Positions 52,263 through 62,102 of a DNA stretch of 64,000 nucleotides are shown here, in pieces. Position 1 is the stretch's first letter. Every line of letters begins with the position of its first letter. The stretch is from an uncultured Mucispirillum sp. (GTDB lineage: Bacteria > Chrysiogenota > Deferribacteres > Deferribacterales > Mucispirillaceae), in the NCBI GenBank assembly GCA_944323205.1, contig CALURO010000002.1, positions 62,001 to 126,000 of the forward strand, written 5' to 3'. The translations under genes and the position numbers were made by a program. The notes beneath the pieces are model-generated. The model had not been told where the DNA came from, did no database searches, and worked only from the letters and a program-made list of their open reading frames with translations.

Positions 52263-53654
52263 TTGAATAGTGTATTTGGCAGATTTTCCCATATACATTT
52301 TGTAGGTATAGGCGGTATCGGAATGAGCGGTATTGCTGAAGTGCTGCATAATATGGGGTTTATAGTTACTGGTTCAGACATAAGCGAAAATGCTAATGTG
52401 AAAATGCTTAGAGATATGGGCATTAAAATAAGCATAGGTCATGATGCAGCGAATGTGGAAGGAGCAGATGTAATAGTTTATACAAGTGCAGCCCGTGATG
52501 ATAACCCTGAGCTTGTAAAAGCAAGGCAGGAAAGAAAACCAGTTATTAAGCGTGGCGAAATGCTTTCTGAGCTTATGCGGTTAAAGTTTGCAGTAGCTGT
52601 TGCAGGCTCTCATGGTAAAACTACAACTACTTCTATGGTGGCAGAGATTGTGAAAGCTGCTAAATTAGACCCTACTATATTAATAGGCGGCAGATTAAAC
52701 AGCACTAACAATAATGCAAGCTATGGCAAAAGTAATATAATGATTGCAGAAGCAGACGAAAGCGACAGGTCATTTTTAATGCTTTATCCATCTATTGCTA
52801 TTATTACAAATATAGACCATGAACATATGGAAAGCTATAAAGATTTTGATGATGTAAAGACGAGCTTTACAGAGTTTGCTAATATGGTGCCTTTTTATGG
52901 AGCAAGTGTACTTTGTATTGATAATAATAATGTGGCAGATATTATTCCAAACATTACAAAAAGATTTATTACTTACGGCACAAAAGCTCAGGCAGATATT
53001 AGAGCAGTAAATATTAAAAAAGATGGATTTAGTGTATCTTATGATGTTAAAAAAGGGGAAGAGATTTTAGGTCATATAGATATAAATCTTCCGGGCGATC
53101 ATATTGTATTAAACTCTCTTGCAGCATTAACAGCTGCTATGGAAATGGGTATAGAGTTTGATGTAATTGCAGAAACTCTTAAAAGTTTTTCAGGTGTACA
53201 GAGAAGAATGTCTATAAGATATAAAAGCAGTAAATATATCGTTATAGATGATTACGGCCACCACCCAACAGAAATCGCAACTACATTAAAAGCTGTTCGT
53301 GAAGCAAGCCCTGAAAGCAGTATTGTGGTTATATTCCAGCCACACAGATATACAAGAACAAGAGATTTAATGAGCGATTTTGCAAAATGTTTTATGGACG
53401 CAGATAAACTCTATATTACAGATATATATGCAGCAAGTGAAAAATCTATTGAAGGCATAACAGCAGAAAAATTAATTGGAGAAGTAAAAAATCATGGATT
53501 TAAAGATGTATCATATCTTCCAAATTTAAATGATTTCCTACCCTGCCTTAATGAAAACAGTGATAAACATACAATTATTATGACTTTTGGTGCAGGCAGT
53601 ATTACAAATTTTTCATTTGTAGCTGCAGATTATTTAAAAGAAAGGGGTAAATAA
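52263..53654 (+). CDS. murC: UDP-N-acetylmuramate:L-alanine ligase MurC
   Basis: 463 residues with a TTG start at 52263, supported by TGGAGTG just upstream and by conserved sequence beginning soon after it (HFVGIGGIGMSGIAEVL). The ATP loop is AGSHGKTTTTSM; EADESDRSFLML, NIDHEHMESY and YGHHPTEIATTLKA are further MurC signatures. It adds L-Ala to UDP-MurNAc. The next gene (ddl) overlaps its stop by one base. No murB gene follows, although murB often lies here. Confidence 0.96.
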   Translation: MNSVFGRFSHIHFVGIGGIGMSGIAEVLHNMGFIVTGSDISENANVKMLRDMGIKISIGHDAANVEGADVIVYTSAARDDNPELVKARQERKPVIKRGEMLSELMRLKFAVAVAGSHGKTTTTSMVAEIVKAAKLDPTILIGGRLNSTNNNASYGKSNIMIAEADESDRSFLMLYPSIAIITNIDHEHMESYKDFDDVKTSFTEFANMVPFYGASVLCIDNNNVADIIPNITKRFITYGTKAQADIRAVNIKKDGFSVSYDVKKGEEILGHIDINLPGDHIVLNSLAALTAAMEMGIEFDVIAETLKSFSGVQRRMSIRYKSSKYIVIDDYGHHPTEIATTLKAVREASPESSIVVIFQPHRYTRTRDLMSDFAKCFMDADKLYITDIYAASEKSIEGITAEKLIGEVKNHGFKDVSYLPNLNDFLPCLNENSDKHTIIMTFGAGSITNFSFVAADYLKERGK

Positions 53655-54553
53655 TGGATAAAAACAGTAAAATATGTGTTATTTACGGTGGAATGAGTGC
53701 AGAAAGAGAAGTATCCCTTAAAAGTGGGAAAAATATGGCAGATGCTCTTTTAAAAAATTTCCCAAATGTTACTTTAATTGATGCAGATTTTTCTTTGGCT
53801 GAAAAAATATCAGCATTAAAACCTGATTTATGTGTTATTGCACTGCATGGTACATACGGAGAAGACGGCTGTGTTCAAGGTATGCTTGAAATGATGGGAA
53901 TACCTTATACTGGTGCTGGTGTTGCTGCAAGTGCTGTTGCTTTTGATAAACTTTTAGCAAAACATACATTTATTGACTATAAACTTCCAACACCAAAATA
54001 TACTATATTAAAAGAAGGTGATACAGAGCCGCCATTTATGCCATGTGTTGTGAAACCAGCAAGACAGGGTTCAAGTATTGGGGTAACAATAGTTAAAGAT
54101 AAAAAAGACTATGCAGCAGCTGTGAAAGCTGCATTTAAATATGACAGTAAAGTATTATGTGAAGAATTTATAGATGGTAAAGAACTGACTATTCCTGTTA
54201 TGGAGGGGGAGGCATTCCCACCTATATGGATACGCCCTAAAAAAGGCTTTTATAACTATGAAAATAAATATACTGCCGGTATGACAGAATATTTACTTGA
54301 TACTGGTTTAAGTTCATCAAGGCTTAAAACCTTAAAAAAACTTGCAGTGCAGGCTTATCATGCATGCGGGTGCAGGTCTATGGCAAGGATAGATTTTATT
54401 GCAACAGATAAAAAATTTTATGTAATAGAAGTAAATACTGTTCCTGGTATGACTGCCACTTCCCTTGTGCCAAAATCTGCCAGTAAACTAGGTATTTCTT
54501 TTGATGAAATTGTAAAAAGAATTGCAGAAAGTGCATCACTTGATAACAAATAA
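53654..54553 (+). CDS. ddl: D-alanine:D-alanine ligase
   Basis: 299 residues, ATP-grasp fold. YGGMSAEREVSLKSG at the N-terminus, ALHGTYGEDGCVQGMLEMMG, the lid VVKPARQGSSIGV and the Mg-binding IEVNTVPGMTATSLVPK match Ddl. It makes D-Ala-D-Ala, the substrate of MurF. It is the DdlB position within the dcw cluster, coupled to murC by a one-base overlap. Confidence 0.96.
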   Translation: MDKNSKICVIYGGMSAEREVSLKSGKNMADALLKNFPNVTLIDADFSLAEKISALKPDLCVIALHGTYGEDGCVQGMLEMMGIPYTGAGVAASAVAFDKLLAKHTFIDYKLPTPKYTILKEGDTEPPFMPCVVKPARQGSSIGVTIVKDKKDYAAAVKAAFKYDSKVLCEEFIDGKELTIPVMEGEAFPPIWIRPKKGFYNYENKYTAGMTEYLLDTGLSSSRLKTLKKLAVQAYHACGCRSMARIDFIATDKKFYVIEVNTVPGMTATSLVPKSASKLGISFDEIVKRIAESASLDNK

Positions 54554-54570
54554 AGGAAGGGGATAGGATA

Positions 54571-55248
54571 ATGAAAGGCGGCATTATCAAACTTGTATTA
54601 TTATCAGGGCTTGTAATTTGTGTAGGCTTTGGTGCTGCAACAATAGTTAATAAAATAAAGCAGACTAATGTATTTGTCATTAAAAGTGTAGAAGTGCAGG
54701 GTGTGATAAATGCAGACAGGCAGGCTATTAAAAAAATAGGTGCTCAGTTTATAGGGCTTAACCTTTTTGACAGCAGGCTGAAAGAAACTATTGTTTCAGA
54801 TGATCCATGGGTACAGCGAATAATAGCAAGTAAAGTATTACCTGATAAAGTTAACTTAATAGTTTATGAGGAAAAAGCATTATTTCCTTTTAAAAACAGG
54901 CAGAACAAGTGTTTTGTATTTACTGGCAGCGGCAAAGAGATGGCTGCAAACTGTGATAATGTAAAGATAAAAACAGAAAACAAAATTCATTTTGATAATG
55001 CTATGAAGTTTGCTGCTATTTTAGAGCAGATGCCAGAACTTAGAGATAAGCAGATTATTTTAAAAGATTACAGTTTTGAAGTAGTAATGGATAAAGAAGT
55101 GCTGCACTGTCCTTATGATTATGAGCTTTTAAAAAACAATTATGCATTATATGAAAGCACAATTAAAGAAAGATATAAAAGCATTGAATATGCTGATTTA
55201 ACTGTAAATAATAGAATATATGTAAAGGGGGTGCTCCATGCCTCATAA
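54571..55248 (+). CDS. ftsQ: Cell division protein FtsQ/DivIB-like
   Basis: 225 residues. One transmembrane helix (about 5-24) precedes a POTRA domain (FVIKSVEVQGVINADRQAIK, about 33-100) with NLFDSRLKETIVSDDPWVQR typical of FtsQ, then the FtsQ-beta domain. It links FtsL/FtsB in the divisome. AAGGAAGGGG lies before the ATG, and the 3' end overlaps ftsA by 11 bp. Conservation in this family is weak, so gene order supports the call. Confidence 0.9.
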   Translation: MKGGIIKLVLLSGLVICVGFGAATIVNKIKQTNVFVIKSVEVQGVINADRQAIKKIGAQFIGLNLFDSRLKETIVSDDPWVQRIIASKVLPDKVNLIVYEEKALFPFKNRQNKCFVFTGSGKEMAANCDNVKIKTENKIHFDNAMKFAAILEQMPELRDKQIILKDYSFEVVMDKEVLHCPYDYELLKNNYALYESTIKERYKSIEYADLTVNNRIYVKGVLHAS

Positions 55249-56476
55249 GGATAATATTTATGTAGGGCTGGATATTGGTACAACAAAAGTATGCACAGTT
55301 GTTGCCCGCCAAAATGCAGAGGGCGGTATTGATATTATTGGGCTTGGTTCAGCTCCAAGCACAGGTATCCGCAAAGGTGTTGTTGTAAATATTGATTCTA
55401 CTGTTAAGGCAATAAAAGATTCTGTTGCTATGGCAGAAAGAATGAGTGGTGTTACAATTAAAAGTGTATGTGCAGGTATAGCAGGCGGCCATATTGAAAG
55501 TTTTAATGAAAATGGTGTTGTAGCTGTAAAAAATGGTGAGGTTACTGCTCAAGATGTAGCAAGAGTAATAGAATCAGCTTCAGCTAAAAATATACCAGTA
55601 GGCTATGAAGTGCTGCATATTCTTCCACAGCAGTTTAAGCTGGACGGGCAGGACGAAATAAAAGATCCGATAGGTATGAGTGGTGTCCGTTTAGAAGTTG
55701 ATGTGCATATTGTTACAGGTGCAGTTTCTTCAGCTGCAAATATTACTAAATCATGCTCAAAGGCAGGTATTGCAGTAGAAGATATTTATTTAGAGCAGCT
55801 GGCATCAAGCGAGGCTGTATTAACTGATGAAGAAAGAGAGATTGGTGTTTGCTTAATTGACGGTGGCGGTGGCACAACTGATATGGCTGTATTTAACAGA
55901 GGTGCATGCTACCACACAGCTGTTTTACAGATAGGCGGTAATAACTTTACAAGAGATTTAACAAGCGGTCTTTCTACAAGTGAGGCAGAAGCAGAAAGAA
56001 TTAAAATAACAGAAGGCTGTGTTTTAACTGACTTAGTAGGGCCTGATGAAGTAATAAGTGTGCCTTCAGTTGGCGGCAGACCTCCACGAACTATATCTAA
56101 ATCGGTTATGGCACAAATTCTGCAGTTAAGAGCTGAAGAAATATGTGAGCTGTTTTTAGGCGAGCTTAAAAATAAAAAATTAATAGATATGCTGCCTGCA
56201 GGTGTAGTGATGACTGGCGGTATGTCAAACTTTAAAGGTATTGAAGAGCTTGCTTCCCATGTTTTAGGGTTAAATGTGAGAGTAGGTCACCCAGTTAATA
56301 TTGGCGGGCTTTCTGACCAGGTAAATAATCCTATATATGCAACAGCAGTGGGACTTGCAAAACTTCATGCTAAAAAAGGTCATTCACAAAACCTAATAAG
56401 CAGTGATTATAGTGAAGACGGATTATTTAAAAAAGTCGGAGATAGAATGAAAGACTGGTTAAAAGAGTTTTTCTAA
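55238..56476 (+). CDS. ftsA: Cell division protein FtsA (actin-like)
   Basis: 412 residues. The actin-fold ATP site is GLDIGTTKVCTVVA (phosphate 1) with LIDGGGGTTDMAVF (phosphate 2) and GVVMTGGMSNFKGI (adenosine). The SHS2 domain is inserted in between. The C-terminal RMKDWLKEFF is the amphipathic membrane-targeting helix that tethers FtsZ to the inner membrane. It overlaps ftsQ by 11 bp. It is followed by ftsZ after about 97 bp. Confidence 0.96.
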   Translation: MPHKDNIYVGLDIGTTKVCTVVARQNAEGGIDIIGLGSAPSTGIRKGVVVNIDSTVKAIKDSVAMAERMSGVTIKSVCAGIAGGHIESFNENGVVAVKNGEVTAQDVARVIESASAKNIPVGYEVLHILPQQFKLDGQDEIKDPIGMSGVRLEVDVHIVTGAVSSAANITKSCSKAGIAVEDIYLEQLASSEAVLTDEEREIGVCLIDGGGGTTDMAVFNRGACYHTAVLQIGGNNFTRDLTSGLSTSEAEAERIKITEGCVLTDLVGPDEVISVPSVGGRPPRTISKSVMAQILQLRAEEICELFLGELKNKKLIDMLPAGVVMTGGMSNFKGIEELASHVLGLNVRVGHPVNIGGLSDQVNNPIYATAVGLAKLHAKKGHSQNLISSDYSEDGLFKKVGDRMKDWLKEFF

Positions 56477-56573
56477 AAGTAAATTATATAGTAAGTAAAT
56501 AAAAAGTAAATAAATAAAAAATCAAATGCTGTTATTTATTATGGCGGAAAATAACGGCAAAAGGGGATATTAT

Positions 56574-57722
56574 ATGGACGATTTATTTTTAAATGAACAA
56601 ATACCTTATGAACATGGTGCAGTTATCAAGGTAGTAGGTGTAGGCGGTGCAGGTGGCAACGCAGTGGCAAATATGGTTGCAGCAGATATTGGCAATGTGG
56701 AATATATTGCAGTAAATACTGATGCACAGGCTTTAAAAGCAAGTGGTGCAAGTACTTCTATACTTATTAGTAAATTAGGTTTAGGTGCAGGCGGCAGACC
56801 TGAAAAAGGTAAAGAATATGCACTTGAAGCAATTGATGAAATTAGAAACGCTATTAAAGGCGCAGATATGGTATTTATTACTGCTGGTATGGGCGGCGGT
56901 ACAGGAACAGGGGCAGCTCCAGTTATTGCAGCAGAAGCAAAAGCAAGCGGTGCATTAACTGTTGCAGTAGTTTCTACTCCACATACAACTGCAGGTGTTA
57001 GAAGAATTAATATTGCAAAAGAAGGCTTAGCAGAACTTATTAACTATGTAGATTCTTATATAGTAGTTCCAAACGATGGTATGCAGGATGCAGGCCACAA
57101 ACTTACACATAAAGAAGCATTAAGAATGGCTGATGATGTTCTTCGCCAAAGTATTCAAGGAATATGCGAAATAGCTGGTGTTAGAGGCCATATTAATATT
57201 GACTTTGCCGATGTTAGAACAGCTATGGGACAGCAGGGTAAAGCTGTTATGGGTATAGGTACAGCAGGCGGCGATAACAGAGCTAAACAGGCTTTTGAAA
57301 ATGCATTAAAAAGCCCGCTTTTATCAGATACTAATATTAAAGGTGCTTACGCAGTTTTATTAAATATTTCTGGCAATGAAGATGATTTATTAATGGATGA
57401 AGTAGCTGAAATTCAGGCTCTTGTAAATGAGCATGCAGGTAACGATGCATTAATTATTGACGGTATCGGTTATGATGACAGAACTGACGGCACTATATCT
57501 GTAACAATTGTTGCAACTGGTATTAATAATGGCAAAGGTGCAGAAAATTTAACAAAAGTAGATGAAATTAAAAAGGCAAAACCAACTGGTGCAGTAGTTA
57601 CAAGCATGCAGGATAAACTTAAAAAAATATCTAAGGAAGACCATAATCTTCAAGGTATAAGCAATAGATTAAATGAAGATTATTTTGAAATACCAACATA
57701 TTTAAGGAAACAAAACGACTAA
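56574..57722 (+). CDS. ftsZ: Cell division GTPase FtsZ
   Basis: 382 residues from ATG 56574, with AAGGGGA at 56560-56566; a longer in-frame start at 56526 would add an unconserved tail and lacks a ribosome-binding site. The tubulin signature GGGTGTGAAP and the N-terminal GVGGAGGNAVANM define FtsZ. The conserved C-terminal peptide (YFEIPTYLRKQND), which binds FtsA, is present. It polymerises into the Z-ring. Only 1 bp separates its stop from the downstream glycosyltransferase gene. Confidence 0.97.
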   Translation: MDDLFLNEQIPYEHGAVIKVVGVGGAGGNAVANMVAADIGNVEYIAVNTDAQALKASGASTSILISKLGLGAGGRPEKGKEYALEAIDEIRNAIKGADMVFITAGMGGGTGTGAAPVIAAEAKASGALTVAVVSTPHTTAGVRRINIAKEGLAELINYVDSYIVVPNDGMQDAGHKLTHKEALRMADDVLRQSIQGICEIAGVRGHINIDFADVRTAMGQQGKAVMGIGTAGGDNRAKQAFENALKSPLLSDTNIKGAYAVLLNISGNEDDLLMDEVAEIQALVNEHAGNDALIIDGIGYDDRTDGTISVTIVATGINNGKGAENLTKVDEIKKAKPTGAVVTSMQDKLKKISKEDHNLQGISNRLNEDYFEIPTYLRKQND

Positions 57723-57723
57723 T

Positions 57724-58779
57724 ATGAATATCGTCCATTTAATCAATGTGCGGTGGTTTAATGCCACCGCATGGTATGCTTTTAGGTTAATAGAAAGCGG
57801 TATACTTGCAGGTGATAAGGCAGCTGTTGCAGGGCTTTATGATTCTCCAGTAATTAAGAAGGCAAAAGAATTAGGGGTAAAGACTGTTGAAGCACCATTT
57901 ACTTCTAATAACTTTTTTGAATTTTTTAAAAACCTGAAAAAAATACACAAGTTGATTAAGGATATAGATGCAGATGTGCTTGTATGCCACAGGGGCGAAA
58001 TGTTTTGGATAATAGCTCTTGATAAGTTTATATTTAGAAGAAAATATAAACTAATAAGGGTGCGTGGTGATGTAAGACCGCCTAAAACTGATATATTCAG
58101 TAAATTTACCCATAATATTGCATGCAGTCATATTATTACTTCTGCAGAGTTTATTAGAAAATTTTTTATTGAAAAAGTAAAAACTAAGGCAAGCCATGTA
58201 GATACGATTTATGGTGGTGTAAATAGAAAAGTTTTTTATAAAGATGATGAAAAACGAAAGAATATAAGGCAGTATTACAATTTTAAAGATGATGATTATG
58301 TAGTAAGTGTTGTAGGCAGGTTTGACCCAGTAAAAGGCCATGAAATATTTTTAAAAGCATGTGGTGCTGCATATAAAAATGGTTTAAAGGAATTAAAAAT
58401 TATACTTGCAGGCTTTCCTGAAAATATATCTGTGCAGGAAATTGAGCAGATGATAGAAGATAATGGCTTAAAAGATATAACTATTATTACAGGTAAAGTT
58501 GATGATATTACAGGAATAATGAATGCATCAGATTTAGGGGTAATATCTTCTTTGGGCAGTGAAGCTGTATGTAGAGTTGCTATGGAGTTTATGGCATGCG
58601 GAGTGCCTGTTATATCAAGCAATGCAGGGGTGCTTCCTGAAATGCTTCCAAGTGAATTTAGATATGATTTATATGATGATGAAAGGCTCGCTTTTTTAAT
58701 AAAAGAGAAAAAAGGCTTTATAAAAATTTATGACCAGAATGATTTTTATAATAAATTTATAGAAAAAATAAGCAGGTAA
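57724..58779 (+). CDS. GT4-type glycosyltransferase
   Basis: 351 residues of GT-B fold. The C-terminal half has the Glycos_transf_1 signature VVSVVGRFDPVKGHEIFLKA, then ITGKVDDITGIMNASDLGVI, SSLGSEAVCRVAMEFMACGV and PVISSNAGVLPEML, with the conserved E-x7-E in GSEAVCRVAME. It would transfer a sugar from a nucleotide donor, perhaps to lipopolysaccharide or a glycolipid. Its ATG lies 2 nt after the ftsZ stop, so it appears to be the last gene of the dcw transcript, an unusual companion for ftsZ. Donor and acceptor are unknown. Confidence 0.88.
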   Translation: MNIVHLINVRWFNATAWYAFRLIESGILAGDKAAVAGLYDSPVIKKAKELGVKTVEAPFTSNNFFEFFKNLKKIHKLIKDIDADVLVCHRGEMFWIIALDKFIFRRKYKLIRVRGDVRPPKTDIFSKFTHNIACSHIITSAEFIRKFFIEKVKTKASHVDTIYGGVNRKVFYKDDEKRKNIRQYYNFKDDDYVVSVVGRFDPVKGHEIFLKACGAAYKNGLKELKIILAGFPENISVQEIEQMIEDNGLKDITIITGKVDDITGIMNASDLGVISSLGSEAVCRVAMEFMACGVPVISSNAGVLPEMLPSEFRYDLYDDERLAFLIKEKKGFIKIYDQNDFYNKFIEKISR

Positions 58780-58862
58780 AATATATATTTAAATACAGCC
58801 TTGTTCATTATATAATCAAATTTATAAATTATCATAAATTATATATATCTACTATGAAGACA

Positions 58863-58915
58863 TGAGCTTTTGCGAAGTATCTTATTTATATTTTAAGATT
58901 CTTCGCTTTTGCTCA
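58863..58915 (+). repeat. Imperfect inverted repeat after the glycosyltransferase
   Basis: TGAGCTTTTGCGAAGTATCTT (58863-58883) with AAGATTCTTCGCTTTTGCTCA (58895-58915) form a hairpin whose GCGAAG...CTTCGC arms resemble the dispersed repeat family. It lies between convergent genes and may act as a terminator for both. Confidence 0.55.
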
Positions 58916-58949
58916 AATATAAATATATTTATTAAGTTTATTTCTATAC

Positions 58950-60299
58950 TTATCTTCCCATTACTTTTTTAATAACAGCAGTATTTCTCCACAATATAAA
59001 GCCTAATATAAGTGTAGCAGTTTCAGCAAGTGGCACTGCAATATAAATGCCTGTTTCTTCAAAAAATAAAGGCATAGTAAATATAAAAATCACAGGCAGT
59101 ATTAATCCCCTAGATAATGCCACTACAACAGAATGAAGTGGTTTTTGAAAAGCTGTAAAAGAAGAACTGTATACCATATTTAAACCAAGAATTAAAAAAG
59201 CATATTTCATATAATCTGCAAAGACAAGAGCAATATCAAAAGCATCTTTATCTGTTACAGGGTTTAAAAGTGTTGCTATTATTTTTTCAGGTATAAATGT
59301 AAATAATGCAAAAACAGAAGCACCAATAAATATTACAGAAATACGAGAAAGAGATAATATTTTTTGTATTCTTTTATACTGCATAGCACCATAGTTTATA
59401 GAGATTAATGGCACAAGGGAATCACCTACTGCATAACAGAGCATATTTGTTGCCCATAAAGCATAGTTTATTACAGCAAATGCTTCTACACCATAAGTGC
59501 CAAGGTTCTGCACCATTATATTATTAAATAAGTATGCAACAACAGCAACAGATGCTTCACTTAAAAGCTCAGATGAGCCGTTATATGAAGCATATATTAT
59601 TTCTTTCCATTTTCCTATTTGTTTTGTTAAATACACTCTGCCTTTTTTTAGTATAAAGTGAAATAACATTAAGAATGTAGAAGTCATAAATGAAATCCCT
59701 GTTCCAAGTGCTGCACCAGATATACCCATATTCATTTTTACTATAAAAATATAGTCAAGTATAAAGTTTAATACTGCACCAAAAAGGACAGCAGTAGAAG
59801 CAAGATATGGGTTGCCGTCAGTTCTTATTATTACAGAGAGCGAATATTCTAATGCCTGAAATAAAAAGAAAATAGATACCATTTTAAGATATGGCACAGC
59901 ATACACCATTATTTCATCATTAGCACCTAAAAGCCTTGATACTTCTTCACTGAATATAAAACACAAAACAGTAAAAAATAGTGATATTACAGTTATAGTT
60001 ATCATTACTTTTGTAAAAACGGCTGATGCTTTATTTACTTTTCCTTCTCCAAGATATGTGCCAATAAGCACAGCAGCACCAATTGTAAGCATAATAGAAA
60101 TACCAAATACTACTGTTATAAGTGGGATAATTATATTGACAGCAGCAAGAGCAACACTGTTTACATAGTTACCTACAAAATAACCATCAACTAGTGCAAC
60201 AGAGCTCATAGCAATAAGCCCTACCATATTTGGTAAAGTAAACTTAAAAAAAGTTTTGTAAATATTGCCTGATGCAATTTCTAATTCATTATATTTCAT
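58950..60299 (-). CDS. MATE family efflux transporter (second of pair)
   Basis: 449 residues with twelve predicted transmembrane helices. N-terminal FFKFTLPNMVGLIAMSSVAL and the internal AALGTGISFMTSTFLMLFHF (matching region of the second half) are typical of MATE/NorM-DinF-like proteins. These use Na+ or H+ gradients to expel cationic drugs or other substrates from the cytoplasm. GAGGTGA lies just before ATG 60299. It follows the other MATE gene with a 4-bp gap, and the two are clearly related paralogues. Confidence 0.93.
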   Translation of the reverse strand: MKYNELEIASGNIYKTFFKFTLPNMVGLIAMSSVALVDGYFVGNYVNSVALAAVNIIIPLITVVFGISIMLTIGAAVLIGTYLGEGKVNKASAVFTKVMITITVISLFFTVLCFIFSEEVSRLLGANDEIMVYAVPYLKMVSIFFLFQALEYSLSVIIRTDGNPYLASTAVLFGAVLNFILDYIFIVKMNMGISGAALGTGISFMTSTFLMLFHFILKKGRVYLTKQIGKWKEIIYASYNGSSELLSEASVAVVAYLFNNIMVQNLGTYGVEAFAVINYALWATNMLCYAVGDSLVPLISINYGAMQYKRIQKILSLSRISVIFIGASVFALFTFIPEKIIATLLNPVTDKDAFDIALVFADYMKYAFLILGLNMVYSSSFTAFQKPLHSVVVALSRGLILPVIFIFTMPLFFEETGIYIAVPLAETATLILGFILWRNTAVIKKVMGR

Positions 60300-60303
60300 A
60301 ATA

Positions 60304-61641
60304 TCACCTCTTTAATAAAAATTTTCTACTTAACATAAATAAAGTAGATGCAAATAATAAAGTCATAAATTCGCTTACAGGAAATGCTATATAAATACCT
60401 GTTTTTCCAAGTATATATGGTAAAGTTAAAATCATAGCAGATGGCAGTATAAGAGCATCTAAAACTGCTATAACAGATGATTCCTTTGGTCTTAACATTG
60501 CAGTAAAATAAGCGGATAATATCATATTAGTGCCGCTGAATAAAAAGCCCCATTTTATAAAAGACATAAACTCTACTGCCATTATAAAAGAATTTGAATC
60601 TTTGTTTGTAATAAATAGACCAGTAAGATTTTCATCAAATAATGTTGCGATTATAAATAATAAAATCCCATTTACAGATGAAAAAATAATACCAATTTTT
60701 AAAAACTTTTTTATACGAGTAAAATTACCTGCTCCATAATTTGTAGATATTAATGGGTTTAATGCATCTGCTGTTCCGTAAAATATTGTTCCTGCAATCC
60801 ACATTAAATAATTAATAGCAGCAAATGCAGCAACACCTTCTTCATATGCATATTTCATTATAATAATATTAAAAAGTGCCATAGTGAAACCAATGGATAT
60901 TTCATTTAAAAATTCAGAAAATCCATTAAAGCTTGTTTTTATAATTCCTTTTAAATCTTTAATTTTTATAAATTTTAAAACACCTTTTCTTAATAGAAAA
61001 TGTATAACCATTATTAAAAAACATACTGTAAATGATATACCTGTGGCATAAGCTGCACCAGTTAGTCCATAGCCCATAACAGCAATAAAAATATAGTCTA
61101 GAATAACATTAGTTACTGCACCTGTTATAATTGCAAATGATGCAGTAAAAGGAAACCCATCTACTCTTGCAAAAACAGTTAAGCTGTACCCTATTGTATT
61201 AAAAAATATAAAAGGTATTAAAGTTTCAATGTATTTTGCTGCCAGTGGTGTTGTTATATCGCTTCCGCCAATTTTTTTAATTATATCTTCTGCAAAAAAA
61301 TAAAATATTATAATTACTAATGCAGATAACAAAGCTATTGTTACAATAGATTTTGTAAATATATGGCATGCTTTATTAATTTGTTTTTCACCAAGATATT
61401 TTCCTGCTGCTACTGCCCCTCCTATTGTAACCATTATAGAAATACCCCATACAAAACTAAAAACAGGGTTTGCTATATTAACAGCGGCAAGATTTAATTC
61501 ACCAGCATACATACCTATAAATACAGCATCAACTATACCAGCTGAGCTGTATATTAACAGACCAAAAATATTAGGCAAAGCATACTTAAAAAACAGATAT
61601 ATTTCATTTAATGTTGTTATATCTGACTGTTGTTTATTCAT
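60304..61641 (-). CDS. MATE family efflux transporter (first of pair)
   Basis: 445 residues, twelve transmembrane helices. FFKYALPNIFGLLIYSSAGI at the N-terminus and GYGLTGAAYATGISFTVCFL in the middle parallel the downstream paralogue at the same positions. It is probably a tandem duplication that has diverged. MATE function as above for the neighbour: cation-coupled multidrug or metabolite export; substrate unknown. AGGAT precedes ATG 61641. The upstream region to 62102 is AT-rich and divergent from transketolase. Confidence 0.92.
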   Translation of the reverse strand: MNKQQSDITTLNEIYLFFKYALPNIFGLLIYSSAGIVDAVFIGMYAGELNLAAVNIANPVFSFVWGISIMVTIGGAVAAGKYLGEKQINKACHIFTKSIVTIALLSALVIIIFYFFAEDIIKKIGGSDITTPLAAKYIETLIPFIFFNTIGYSLTVFARVDGFPFTASFAIITGAVTNVILDYIFIAVMGYGLTGAAYATGISFTVCFLIMVIHFLLRKGVLKFIKIKDLKGIIKTSFNGFSEFLNEISIGFTMALFNIIIMKYAYEEGVAAFAAINYLMWIAGTIFYGTADALNPLISTNYGAGNFTRIKKFLKIGIIFSSVNGILLFIIATLFDENLTGLFITNKDSNSFIMAVEFMSFIKWGFLFSGTNMILSAYFTAMLRPKESSVIAVLDALILPSAMILTLPYILGKTGIYIAFPVSEFMTLLFASTLFMLSRKFLLKR

Positions 61642-62017
61642 AAATATAATCCTAAAATAATATTTAAATATACATATGTATATTATGATGAGCCTTTGAA
61701 AATATATTGAAGAAAATTTAAAAAAAATATTATTTATAATTTAAAAATTTACAAAAGCCCAATATTACAGATAAGATATTCCTACCTGTATGTTGTAAAG
61801 TAGTATTTTTTACATATAAAAATATAGAAAAATACTGTTTGAATTAAAAAAGAATATGAAGTGGTGGTTTAATAAAAAACCTGTCAAAAGATAGTTTAGA
61901 AAAAAGTGAGTATTGTGGATATAAATTCATAATTTTAGTCCTTATATTATCCAATCTAACACATTTATAAAGTAATGTCAAATAAAAAAAATAAATTTAA
62001 AAAATCTATCTTTTTTA

Positions 62018-62046
62018 TTGACATATAAGTCATATACCGCTATCTT
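62018..62046 (+). promoter_or_regulatory. Sigma-70 promoter of the transketolase gene
   Basis: TTGACA (62018-62023), 17-nt spacer, TATCTT (62041-62046), about 57 bp before ATG 62103. The rest of the 61642-62102 gap is AT-rich with no other feature seen. Confidence 0.7.
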
Positions 62047-62102
62047 CCATTTCAAGTAGTTATGTATTAAGTAACTGTATTACAGTACGAAGGGTTAAAG
62101 TT

